From positions 1 through 7,416 of the forward strand of contig CALUBY010000038.1 in assembly GCA_943914435.1 (NCBI GenBank): a stretch of DNA of 7,416 nucleotides. Direction: 5' to 3'. The notes below the pieces were generated by a model. It was not told where the DNA came from and did not search any database. It saw only the letters and a list, made by a program, of their open reading frames with translations. Shown here piece after piece: positions 1 to 5,462 of the stretch. Source of the stretch: an uncultured bacterium. Lineage in GTDB: Bacteria > Patescibacteriota > Minisyncoccia > Phycocordibacterales > Phycocordibacteraceae. Position 1 is the first letter of the stretch. Each line of letters starts with the position of its first letter. A program made the position numbers and the translations under genes.

Positions 1-1
1 G

Positions 2-11
2 ATACATGTAT
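2..11. promoter_or_regulatory. 10-bp palindrome across the lexA start codon, possible operator
   Basis: ATACATGTAT is a perfect 10-bp palindrome that includes the first two bases of the proposed lexA ATG. LexA proteins usually repress their own gene from a dyad near the promoter, so a site here could block transcription, especially if the transcript is leaderless. It matches neither the E. coli CTG-N10-CAG box nor the Bacillus GAAC-N4-GTTC box. The window begins at its edge, so the promoter and any longer dyad cannot be seen. Confidence 0.3.
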
Positions 12-711
12 GGAAAGGCTTGTATCACTCACTCCCGCTCAGAAGGAAACACTTACCGTGATTCAGACGCACACTGATGCGCATGGTGAGTCACCAACCA
101 TTACTGAGCTCGCAGAAATTCTCAAATTAAAGTCCCTTCGTAGTGTTGGCCAGCGTATTGAAGCACTTGAGAAAAAAGGGCTCATCACCCGCAGCCGGTT
201 TAAGCACCGCAGCATCACCATTCTCGACAGCGTAAAGTCACAGATGTCCTCAGACTTGATTCAGGTACCCGTCATTGCTTCAGCAGGCTGCGACGCTGTA
301 GATGTGTACGCCGAGCAAAGCTTTGGTGAGTACATTATGGTCGACAAGAGTCTTATTGGAGGGAAGCGTGATTTTAAAAACATTGCCGCCGTGCGTGCCG
401 TTGGGGACTCGATGCAGGACGCGGGTATTCATAGTGGCGACTACGTCATTGTTGAGGTAACAGGGAACGTTGAGAACGGGGATCGTGTGGTGGCTATTCT
501 TGGCAATATGGCGGTTATTAAGCGGTATTCACGAGTAGACGAGGTGGTATACCTTAATCCCGAGAATAAGTACGGCACGTATCACCCTATTGTCGTACGC
601 GAAGAAGACTCACGCATATTTGGTAAGGTGCTCTCGATTATTCCGGGCACCGAGTGGGTAGATGACATCAAGGTTGAGTATTACACCGAGATTGAGCAGG
701 TGAGCCGATAG
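10..711 (+). CDS. lexA: LexA-type SOS repressor, self-cleaving S24 peptidase family
   Basis: This is a transcriptional repressor expected to bind operators of DNA-damage genes and to inactivate itself by RecA-stimulated self-cleavage. The 233 residues are close to the usual LexA length of about 200-235. Residues 1-72 form a LexA-like winged helix (SPTITELAEILKL, then VGQRIEALEKKGLI). Residues 85-212 are the S24/LexA peptidase-like domain. The dyad is visible as Ser134 in GDSM and Lys171 in AVIKRY, and the Ala92-Gly93 bond in ASAGC is the expected cleavage site, so the switch looks complete. The ATG at 10 fits the usual LexA N-terminus, but the frame is open to base 1, so a start outside the window is possible. 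A perfect palindrome overlaps the start codon and may be autoregulatory. The stop is TAG. The exchanger gene follows 34 bp downstream. The LexA-type assignment is strong; true SOS function is inferred. Confidence 0.9.
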   Translation: MERLVSLTPAQKETLTVIQTHTDAHGESPTITELAEILKLKSLRSVGQRIEALEKKGLITRSRFKHRSITILDSVKSQMSSDLIQVPVIASAGCDAVDVYAEQSFGEYIMVDKSLIGGKRDFKNIAAVRAVGDSMQDAGIHSGDYVIVEVTGNVENGDRVVAILGNMAVIKRYSRVDEVVYLNPENKYGTYHPIVVREEDSRIFGKVLSIIPGTEWVDDIKVEYYTEIEQVSR

Positions 712-729
712 CGTGTTCTTATAAAGAGT

Positions 730-738
730 TGGTATACT
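730..738 (+). promoter_or_regulatory. Extended -10 promoter of the exchanger gene
   Basis: TGGTATACT matches the extended -10 consensus TGnTATAAT at all but one informative base. The hexamer TATACT (733-738) ends 7 nt before the ATG at 746. Transcription would therefore start at or within a base or two of the start codon, giving a leaderless mRNA. There is no convincing -35, which extended -10 promoters can do without, and no Shine-Dalgarno. The promoter lies in the 34-bp gap after lexA, so the exchanger can be transcribed independently of it. Confidence 0.6.
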
Positions 739-745
739 TGCCGCT

Positions 746-1702
746 ATGCTTACGTTTGCTCTATTTTTCATTGGGTTTGTATTACTTATTAAAGGCGCTG
801 ATTATCTCGTAACCGGAGCATCCGCTCTGGCTTTTAAACTTGGCATTACGCCGCTTGTCATTGGATTAACCATTGTTGCCTTTGGTACCTCAGCACCTGA
901 GCTCGTCGTGAACCTGCTTGCGAGCATGAACGGGAACACGGATATTGCGATTGGAAATATTCTGGGCAGCAACATTGTTAACATTCTCGTTATTCTGGGA
1001 ATCTCTGCGATTATCTTTCCACTCACCGCACAGAAAAGTACTGTCTGGAAAGAAATCCCTTTTGCCCTCCTCGCGGTTATCGTACTCGGGTTCATGGCGA
1101 CCGATTCCTTAATTGATGGAGCTGTATCGTCCGGACTTACCCGTATTGACGGATTCCTCCTCATGTCGTTCTTCGCCATTTTCCTTTACTACATTGTCGG
1201 TATTGCAAAGCAGGCACCCGATGACACTCAAGAAAAACCACCAGATCTTTCCCTGGTGCGTTCATGGCTTCTTATTATTGCCGGGTTGATTGGACTTGTT
1301 GTGGGTGGCAAATGGATAGTTGATGGTGCAACAGTATTTGCCCAGAGCCTTGGGGTAAGCGAGGTACTCATTGGGCTTACCATTGTTGCTATCGGAACCT
1401 CATTGCCCGAACTTGCGACCTCTGTTGTTGCTGCCTACAAAAAGAATGCTGATATCGCCATCGGTGCGGTGGTGGGTTCAAACATCTTTAACATTTTCTG
1501 GATTCTCGGTATCAGTGCGTTTATTGCGCCGCTTCCGTTTGCGCCAGCCATGACGACTGACATCATCGTTACCTTCCTTGCGACATTTATTTTGTTCCTT
1601 GCCTTGTTTGTGGGGAAGCGACACACGATTGAACGATGGCAGGGAGTCGTATTTATTGCACTCTACATCTGCTATATCGCGTTTCTTATATACCGAGGCT
1701 AA
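746..1702 (+). CDS. CaCA-family sodium/calcium (cation/Ca2+) exchanger, YrbG-like
   Basis: This integral membrane antiporter is expected to expel Ca2+ in exchange for Na+ (or H+/K+) across the cytoplasmic membrane. The 318 residues match the usual 300-330 of bacterial CaCA exchangers. The two inverted alpha-repeats are clear. Alpha-1 spans about 40-85, with GLTIVAFGTSAPE and GSNIVNI. Alpha-2 spans about 210-255, with GLTIVAIGTSLPE and GSNIFNI. Glu52 and Glu222 in the GTSxPE motifs correspond to the ion-coordinating glutamates of the family, and Asn76 and Asn246 sit in the GSN motifs. About ten hydrophobic segments surround a short hydrophilic loop at about 153-172 linking the two halves. No regulatory Ca2+-binding domain is present. 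The ATG at 746 starts directly at the first membrane segment. The ion partner cannot be read from sequence; the family call is firm. Confidence 0.93.
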   Translation: MLTFALFFIGFVLLIKGADYLVTGASALAFKLGITPLVIGLTIVAFGTSAPELVVNLLASMNGNTDIAIGNILGSNIVNILVILGISAIIFPLTAQKSTVWKEIPFALLAVIVLGFMATDSLIDGAVSSGLTRIDGFLLMSFFAIFLYYIVGIAKQAPDDTQEKPPDLSLVRSWLLIIAGLIGLVVGGKWIVDGATVFAQSLGVSEVLIGLTIVAIGTSLPELATSVVAAYKKNADIAIGAVVGSNIFNIFWILGISAFIAPLPFAPAMTTDIIVTFLATFILFLALFVGKRHTIERWQGVVFIALYICYIAFLIYRG

Positions 1703-1755
1703 TCTCTCCCGGGACCAAAGCACGAGCCGAGGAAGGGGTGATGGGTAGCGGATTG

Positions 1756-1783
1756 TTGATTTTTTATCAACCTATGATATAAT
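1756..1783 (+). promoter_or_regulatory. Sigma-70-type promoter with extended -10 for the CxxC protein gene
   Basis: A perfect TATAAT at 1778-1783 is preceded by TGA (1775-1777), giving a consensus extended -10. TTGATT at 1756-1761 is a 4/6 match to the -35 box with a 16-bp spacer. Transcription should begin near 1790, leaving a leader of about 22 nt that is rich in A and C, appears unstructured and has no Shine-Dalgarno. This is the strongest promoter-like sequence in the window and suggests high, housekeeping-type expression of the downstream gene. Confidence 0.75.
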
Positions 1784-1811
1784 TAGCACAACGAACCAAT
1801 ACATCACTCAC

Positions 1812-2411
1812 ATGAACGATTTCAAGAAGAACTACAAGCCAGGAGGTGCCCGTCAGGGTGGATTTAGCCGTCCATCATTTGGGGGAGGCGCCCGCAAGTT
1901 TAGCGGGGGAGGACGTGAATTCAGTGGCTCTACTGAAACGTTTAAAGCAACCTGCAGCAAGTGTAACAAGGGATGCGAAGTGCCATTTCGTCCAAACGGA
2001 AAGAAGCCTGTCTTTTGTAAGGACTGCTTCGTCCGTGACGATGCTCGAGACGAGCGACCGGCTCGTGGCGGCTTTGAGAAGCGCAGCTACGGCAACGACC
2101 GTCCCCAGCGTGACTCCTACGCACCGAGCCGTCCTGATCGCGACGATCGCTCGTTTACACCCGCTCCAAAGCCAGTAGAAGACCCGCGTATCGGTGCTAT
2201 GCAGCGTGAGCTCACCGTCGTACACGACAAGCTCGATCTTCTTATTCAGAAGCTTGAAAGCTCTGCATACGCGGCAATTCTTACGTCTTCCACAGAACGA
2301 ACCAAGGCACCTGCAAAGGCTGTAAAGGAAAAGGAAGTGGCAGCGCCTGCAAAGAAAAGCGTGAAAGCAGTAAGCAAGGCGGCACCTAAAAAGACTGCCA
2401 AGAAAAAGTAA
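1812..2411 (+). CDS. CxxC-x17-CxxC zinc-motif protein with RGG-like and Lys/Ala-rich tails
   Basis: The exact biochemical role is unknown; the composition suggests a nucleic-acid-associated protein. Among the 199 residues, Cys48/Cys51 and Cys69/Cys72 form CxxC-x17-CxxC, a small zinc-ribbon-like motif common in CPR and some other bacteria; Cys55 is an additional cysteine. Residues 10-38 and about 75-115 are rich in Gly, Arg, Ser and Asp (GGARQGGF, GGGARKF, ERPARGGF), resembling disordered RGG RNA-binding tracts. Residues 125-151 could form a short amphipathic helix or coiled coil. From about 163 the protein is a Lys/Ala/Pro-rich tail resembling histone H1-like tails and ending in KKK. A near-consensus promoter lies upstream and a strong hairpin follows the stop by 24 nt, so it is probably monocistronic. 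There are no membrane or secretion signals. The motif is certain; RNA or DNA binding is inferred. Confidence 0.85.
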   Translation: MNDFKKNYKPGGARQGGFSRPSFGGGARKFSGGGREFSGSTETFKATCSKCNKGCEVPFRPNGKKPVFCKDCFVRDDARDERPARGGFEKRSYGNDRPQRDSYAPSRPDRDDRSFTPAPKPVEDPRIGAMQRELTVVHDKLDLLIQKLESSAYAAILTSSTERTKAPAKAVKEKEVAAPAKKSVKAVSKAAPKKTAKKK

Positions 2412-2430
2412 TCACTGTCGTTGATTGCAT

Positions 2431-2465
2431 AAAAATGGCCACCCTCGCGGGTGGCCATGTTCTTA
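2431..2465 (-). terminator. Intrinsic terminator between convergent genes, probably bidirectional
   Basis: ATGGCCACCC (2435-2444) pairs perfectly with GGGTGGCCAT (2449-2458) around a 4-base loop. Read on the minus strand, the loop is GCGA, a GNRA tetraloop, and the stem runs into TTTTT (complement of 2431-2435), a canonical intrinsic terminator 25 nt past base 2483. On the plus strand the same stem lies 24 nt after the stop of the CxxC gene and is followed by the weaker TGTTCTT. It therefore probably serves both genes, best on the minus strand. Confidence 0.8.
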
Positions 2466-2489
2466 TAACTTGCCATGAGCACCTAACTT

Positions 2490-2807
2490 CTATGCCAGGT
2501 TCCACTCATGCCCGCTTCGATCGCCTCTTCTTTGAAGAACAGCTTCTGGATTCACTCGATCTCGACACTGGAGACACCCCTCTTCCTCAAGCGCTTCAAG
2601 ATTAATGAGGATATCAGCAGGTGCCGGTGTTCTGTCAGACAAAGCGAGGGCGAGCCGGGGACAGAAGTTACCCACAAACTCGAGAAGTGGGTAAAACCGC
2701 TTTTCGTGGTTTCTTTTGTCACCAATCTCCGATCTCAATTGGTCTGCGGTCTGCCAGCTTTTTGATTTGAGAGCGTCGATGATTTCATCCCGTAGGGTAG
2801 TGAGCAT
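2490..2807 (-). CDS. Small unrecognised protein, possible winged helix, probably frameshifted near its 3' end
   Basis: I do not recognise this family. As read, it encodes 105 residues from the ATG at 2807. That start is fixed by AAGGAG ending 8 nt upstream; an in-frame GTG at 2816 overlaps the ribosome site and is less likely. Residues 3-30 (LRDEIIDALKSKSW, TADQLRSEIG) look like the first helices of a winged helix, and LINLEALEEEG at 67-77 could be a later helix. The middle part includes RNHEKRFYPLLEFVGNF. After Gly77 the reading becomes atypical (LQCRDRVNPEAVLQRRG). Removing one G from the GGGG run at 2577-2580 gives more protein-like sequence (VSSVEIE, then a TGA at 2552-2554, then IQKLFFKEEAIEAG), ending at 2483. 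It may be a decaying gene or carry a sequence error. It has its own terminator downstream. Real gene likely; function unknown. Confidence 0.6.
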   Translation of the reverse strand: MLTTLRDEIIDALKSKSWQTADQLRSEIGDKRNHEKRFYPLLEFVGNFCPRLALALSDRTPAPADILINLEALEEEGCLQCRDRVNPEAVLQRRGDRSGHEWNLA

Positions 2808-2815
2808 TGAAGTCA

Positions 2816-2821
2816 CTCCTT
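2816..2821 (-). promoter_or_regulatory. Strong Shine-Dalgarno deciding the start of the small minus-strand gene
   Basis: AAGGAG lies 8 nt upstream of the ATG at 2807 on the minus strand. It is the clearest ribosome binding site in the window, where most genes have none. It overlaps the in-frame GTG at 2816 by one base, which argues against that codon as the start. Confidence 0.75.
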
Positions 2822-2871
2822 ATCTTTCTAGAAGGAAGGTACCACAGGTTGACCCCTGCCTCCACTACGAG

Positions 2872-2901
2872 GAAAGCCCGTCGCTTTCGCGACGGGCTTT
2901 C
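2872..2901 (-). terminator. Hairpin terminator after the surface-protein gene
   Basis: GAAAGCCCGTCGC (2872-2884) pairs perfectly, over 13 bp, with its complement at 2889-2901 around a 4-base loop. On the minus strand the loop is GAAA, a stable GNRA tetraloop closed by C-G, and the stem starts 22 nt after the surface-protein stop. The 3' side has only TTTCCTCGT, so the U-tract is weak; the long GC-rich stem may cause termination or mRNA stabilisation. It separates the surface-protein gene from the small gene downstream. Confidence 0.7.
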
Positions 2902-2923
2902 TCTTATCTACGTTGATTCCGTA

Positions 2924-4789
2924 TTAGTTCACAATGTAGACCGGGTCAGTGCGGAATGCACTTTCGTTGCTCACTGCATAGGTGGTGCTGCCTGTGAAGC
3001 TTGCGCTGTCATTGAAGCGAACCTCTGCAAGACGAACACTGAAGTGACCTGCGGTTGTTGGATCAAGGACAACCGTGAGGGTGAAGGTTTCTGTTCTTCC
3101 TTCACGAACTCGGTAGAACCCATCCTCCATAGACGCCGTTGAGGTTATAAGAGCATTAGTGACGCCTGTGTACTCGTTGCCGCTAATCTCATAGAGGACG
3201 CCGACGGTGCCCGTTTCTGCCGTTGTGGAGGCGATGTACGCATCCTCCTCAACGCCCGTTACCTCGAATTTAATACTGAAGGTACCGTAAGATGAGCTCG
3301 CATCGTTGCCTGGAGTTACTACTGTCGCTGATGCCGATACTGACTCAACGTCAACTCCTGCAAAGGCGATAGTGTGAGTCTCACTGGTAGCCGTACCTGA
3401 TACCTGTGCGGTGCCCCCGCTTCGAACACCTTCTGCCTCAATATCGTTACTCGTAAGAGAGAAAGCGATAGGAGTGCTGGTTGCGTTACGAGCGAGAGTC
3501 ACCTTGAGTACTGCAGAGACATCGTCATCACCGTCAATCTCAAGGTCCATGTCATCGAAGGTAATCGATGAGCCGTTCACGTCTCCCGCAAAGGACTCAC
3601 GTCCAACCTCGAGCGTTGCACGACGGATCACGTCGCTTGCACTAACGCCTCCATCCATACCTGACACCTGGATAGTTAGGTCAGTGATGAGCGTGTCAGC
3701 ATCATCCCGGTTTGAAAGGTCGAATGCGAACACGTCATACTTGCTTGATTCACGACGCTCATCAGCGACAAGAATCGAAGCACGAGGATTGTCACGGTTT
3801 GTGCGGATACTTAGATCACCATTCTCTTCAGCATCGAAGCCGAATGAGACGGTCTCAGCATTGTTTCCAACATACTGCTGGATACCTTCTGCATCGGTGG
3901 CGCGGATGCCACGATCAGAGATGCTAAAGATAAAGTCCTGAGCAAGATTGTTTGAGTCGATGGTCTGAGCAATGTCAGCAGCAATCGTAAGTTCAGCTGT
4001 GTCTCCCTCACGAACGATGTGATTCATACCTGTGAAGGTAAGACGGTAGCTGTTACCTGACCTGCTCCAGTCACTGCGTGAGTCGGTGTCGACCTCAGCT
4101 ATTTCTCTTCCGTCCGCAAGAATGCGGATGGTATCGAAGTACCTCCATGGCTGACTGTTTAGGGAAGTGTTTGATGCCGTGACGGTGAGTTCCATGCGCT
4201 CGACACGGACATCTCCGTTGTCGACATCGAACTCAGCGGTTGCAATTTCAACGTCCTGCTCACCTTCGTTTCCAGATGATTCTTCACGACGAAGATCATA
4301 TCCGGTTAGATTTGCCTCGTCTCCCGAGAGAACATCGGAACCGTTTCCAGGATTAGTGGGGTTTGTTGGGGCCGTTGGCGTACCTGCAGTCGCATTTACT
4401 TTTGCTCGAGTAATGGGACCGAAGTAGCCAGCAGCAGGAGCAATCCCGGCCGATGCCTGGTAGCGGGCAAGTGCAGAGGTCGTCTGAGGACCAAAGTAGC
4501 CTGTCGCGCCTGCAGGGATGGTGAAGCCCTTAGCAATAAGCCAGTTCTGAAGTGCCGTAACATCAGCGCCCTGGGAGCCGATGGTTAGGTCGCGTGTAAA
4601 GGTGACCGACGCTGGCGTACCAACCGTGCCCTGAAGAGCAGCAATCTGCGCAAGGAGCGCATTAATCTGAGCCTGCAGGTCGGCTGACGAGGTCTGTGCG
4701 AATGCCGGAGCAGCAGACCCAAACAGCATAACTGCTGCGAGAGCCGCCGTTGCGGTCCGTTTTCTAATATTTGTATTAGTGCGTGTCAT
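2924..4789 (-). CDS. Secreted peptidoglycan-binding surface protein with tandem beta-sandwich-like repeats
   Basis: This is probably an exported cell-surface protein held on the wall non-covalently. Residues 1-31 are a Sec signal peptide: basic RKRT, a hydrophobic core, and cleavage after AFA31. Residues 35-54 form a short Leu/Gln/Ala coiled coil. Residues about 64-134 are a PG_binding_1-like domain (GSQGADVTALQNWL, GYFGPQTTSALARYQ, GYFGPITRAKV). A Thr/Pro/Asn linker at 135-150 leads into about 470 residues of acidic beta-rich sequence. That region appears to hold three diverged units, at about 183-292, 353-447 and 502-592. They share a [I/E]-x-G-[D/R]-[T/D]-like turn followed by a Thr/Val strand pair. 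There is no cysteine and only about 6 lysines against about 36 arginines. No C-terminal anchor or sorting signal is present. The ATG at 4789 gives the correct signal peptide, though no Shine-Dalgarno precedes it. An S-layer-like or adhesive role is inferred. Confidence 0.85.
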   Translation of the reverse strand: MTRTNTNIRKRTATAALAAVMLFGSAAPAFAQTSSADLQAQINALLAQIAALQGTVGTPASVTFTRDLTIGSQGADVTALQNWLIAKGFTIPAGATGYFGPQTTSALARYQASAGIAPAAGYFGPITRAKVNATAGTPTAPTNPTNPGNGSDVLSGDEANLTGYDLRREESSGNEGEQDVEIATAEFDVDNGDVRVERMELTVTASNTSLNSQPWRYFDTIRILADGREIAEVDTDSRSDWSRSGNSYRLTFTGMNHIVREGDTAELTIAADIAQTIDSNNLAQDFIFSISDRGIRATDAEGIQQYVGNNAETVSFGFDAEENGDLSIRTNRDNPRASILVADERRESSKYDVFAFDLSNRDDADTLITDLTIQVSGMDGGVSASDVIRRATLEVGRESFAGDVNGSSITFDDMDLEIDGDDDVSAVLKVTLARNATSTPIAFSLTSNDIEAEGVRSGGTAQVSGTATSETHTIAFAGVDVESVSASATVVTPGNDASSSYGTFSIKFEVTGVEEDAYIASTTAETGTVGVLYEISGNEYTGVTNALITSTASMEDGFYRVREGRTETFTLTVVLDPTTAGHFSVRLAEVRFNDSASFTGSTTYAVSNESAFRTDPVYIVN

Positions 4790-4800
4790 AAGGATAAGTA

Positions 4801-4828
4801 AGAGTAAATCTGATAGGATTCTTGGTAA
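4801..4828 (-). promoter_or_regulatory. Possible promoter of the surface-protein gene
   Basis: On the minus strand, TTACCA (4828-4823) and TACTCT (4806-4801) match the -35 and -10 boxes at 4/6 positions each with a 16-bp spacer. The -10 ends 11 nt before the ATG, so any leader would be only a few bases long. Both boxes are imperfect and the assignment is tentative. Confidence 0.3.
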
Positions 4829-4911
4829 TGTACGGTTCTCGCGTTATTTCAGTCCCGCTGGGTAAACCGCACCTAACCGGGGACAGGTATAAGACCGGTG
4901 GGGAGCCGGAA

Positions 4912-4935
4912 TGTTACAGAGGTGTCCATGTAACA
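4912..4935. repeat. Inverted repeat TGTTACA-N10-TGTAACA, candidate operator
   Basis: TGTTACA (4912-4918) and TGTAACA (4929-4935) are perfect 7-bp inverted arms separated by 10 bp, so the arm centres lie 17 bp apart. It sits 24 bp upstream of the sigma-factor ATG, in the divergent region shared with the surface-protein gene. Both the arm length and the spacing suit a dimeric DNA-binding protein. The partner is unknown. Confidence 0.45.
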
Positions 4936-4936
4936 A

Positions 4937-4949
4937 ATGACATTGTCAT
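4937..4949. repeat. Palindrome ATGACA-T-TGTCAT just before the sigma-factor start
   Basis: ATGACA (4937-4942) and TGTCAT (4944-4949) are perfect inverted arms around a single T. The palindrome ends 9 bp before the sigma-factor ATG at 4959. It could be a second operator, or an RNA hairpin too tight to be stable (the loop would need to open inner pairs). It is adjacent to, and distinct from, the TGTTACA repeat. Confidence 0.4.
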
Positions 4950-4958
4950 CGGTCCTAT

Positions 4959-5462
4959 ATGAGGAAGACCTCAGAACGAGCCTTTATAAAGGCCTATGAT
5001 GACTTTGCGGATGAGATTTTCCGATTTGCCGTATTCCAAATAGGGGACCGAGATAAAGCTCTCGATATCATGCAGGACACGTTTACGCGTACCTGGACAT
5101 ACCTCGAAAACGGAAATGAGATTCTCAATATGCGGGCATTCCTGTACAAAACCGCACGCAATCTAAGCATTAATGACCAAGTACGCCACAAAGCCTACTC
5201 GCTTGAAGAAATGCAGGATGTGAGCGGGTATGATCCAGAAGATACCCGCAGTGAATCACCCGAAACCCTCGCTGAACACGCCATGCTTCTCAGTCACATT
5301 CGTGAACTTGACCCTTCAACGCAAGAACTCATTACGCTTCGCTATATGAACGGACTTGCCGTAAAAGAAATAGGAGAGATACTGGGCGAAGCACCAAACA
5401 CCATATCGGTCCGCATACACCGAGCCATTGAAGAACTCAAGAAGAAAATGCATCTATCATGA
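4959..5462 (+). CDS. ECF-type RNA polymerase sigma factor (sigma-70 family)
   Basis: This alternative sigma factor should direct RNA polymerase to a dedicated promoter set. The 167 residues contain only regions 2 and 4, as in ECF sigmas. Region 2 spans about 10-77 (YDDFADEIFRFAVFQIGDRD, then DIMQDTFTRTW and MRAFLYKTARNLSIND). An acidic linker spans about 82-105. Region 4 spans about 108-164 (ELDPSTQELITLRYMNGLA, then a helix-turn-helix from VKEIGEILGEAPNTISVRI). The ATG at 4959 has no Shine-Dalgarno. The stop TGA overlaps the next ATG in an ATGA, so the two proteins are translationally coupled. Perfect inverted repeats lie immediately upstream. The coupled membrane protein is the likely regulator. 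The sigma-factor call is firm; the stimulus and regulon are unknown. Confidence 0.92.
   Translation: MRKTSERAFIKAYDDFADEIFRFAVFQIGDRDKALDIMQDTFTRTWTYLENGNEILNMRAFLYKTARNLSINDQVRHKAYSLEEMQDVSGYDPEDTRSESPETLAEHAMLLSHIRELDPSTQELITLRYMNGLAVKEIGEILGEAPNTISVRIHRAIEELKKKMHLS

Noticed and set aside
712..745. Calcium- or manganese-responsive riboswitch ahead of the exchanger
   Set aside because: The gap is only 34 bp and the promoter element sits directly before the ATG, so there is no room for a structured leader.
1703..1755. Terminator after the exchanger gene around CCCGGG
   Set aside because: Only a 6-bp self-palindrome without a loop or T-tract is present; it cannot form a useful hairpin.
2552..2554. 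In-frame TGA in the shifted frame as a sign of recoding (TGA read as Gly or Trp)
   Set aside because: TGA ends the sigma-factor gene in a classical ATGA overlap, and Trp is encoded by TGG throughout, so the standard code fits. A mutation or sequence error is simpler.
2508..2765. Plus-strand open frame of 85 codons opposite the small minus-strand gene
   Set aside because: The minus strand has the Shine-Dalgarno, the terminator and the more protein-like composition; the plus frame has none of these.
3411..3941. Long plus-strand open frame (176 codons) opposite the surface-protein gene
   Set aside because: It is Ser/Arg-rich with no recognisable domain, lies wholly antisense to a well-supported secreted protein, and has no ribosome site or promoter. 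It is a shadow of that gene's codon bias.
4888..4893. TATAAG as -10 box for the sigma-factor gene
   Set aside because: It has no TG extension and no -35-like hexamer at the right distance, and it would leave a leader of about 60 nt. Too weak to list as a promoter.
4908..4947. ECF-type autoregulated promoter (GGAAT as -35 with GTC as -10) before the sigma gene
   Set aside because: GGAAT at 4908 is 32 bp from the GTC at 4945 and 11 bp from the GTC at 4924. Neither matches the usual 15-17 bp spacing.
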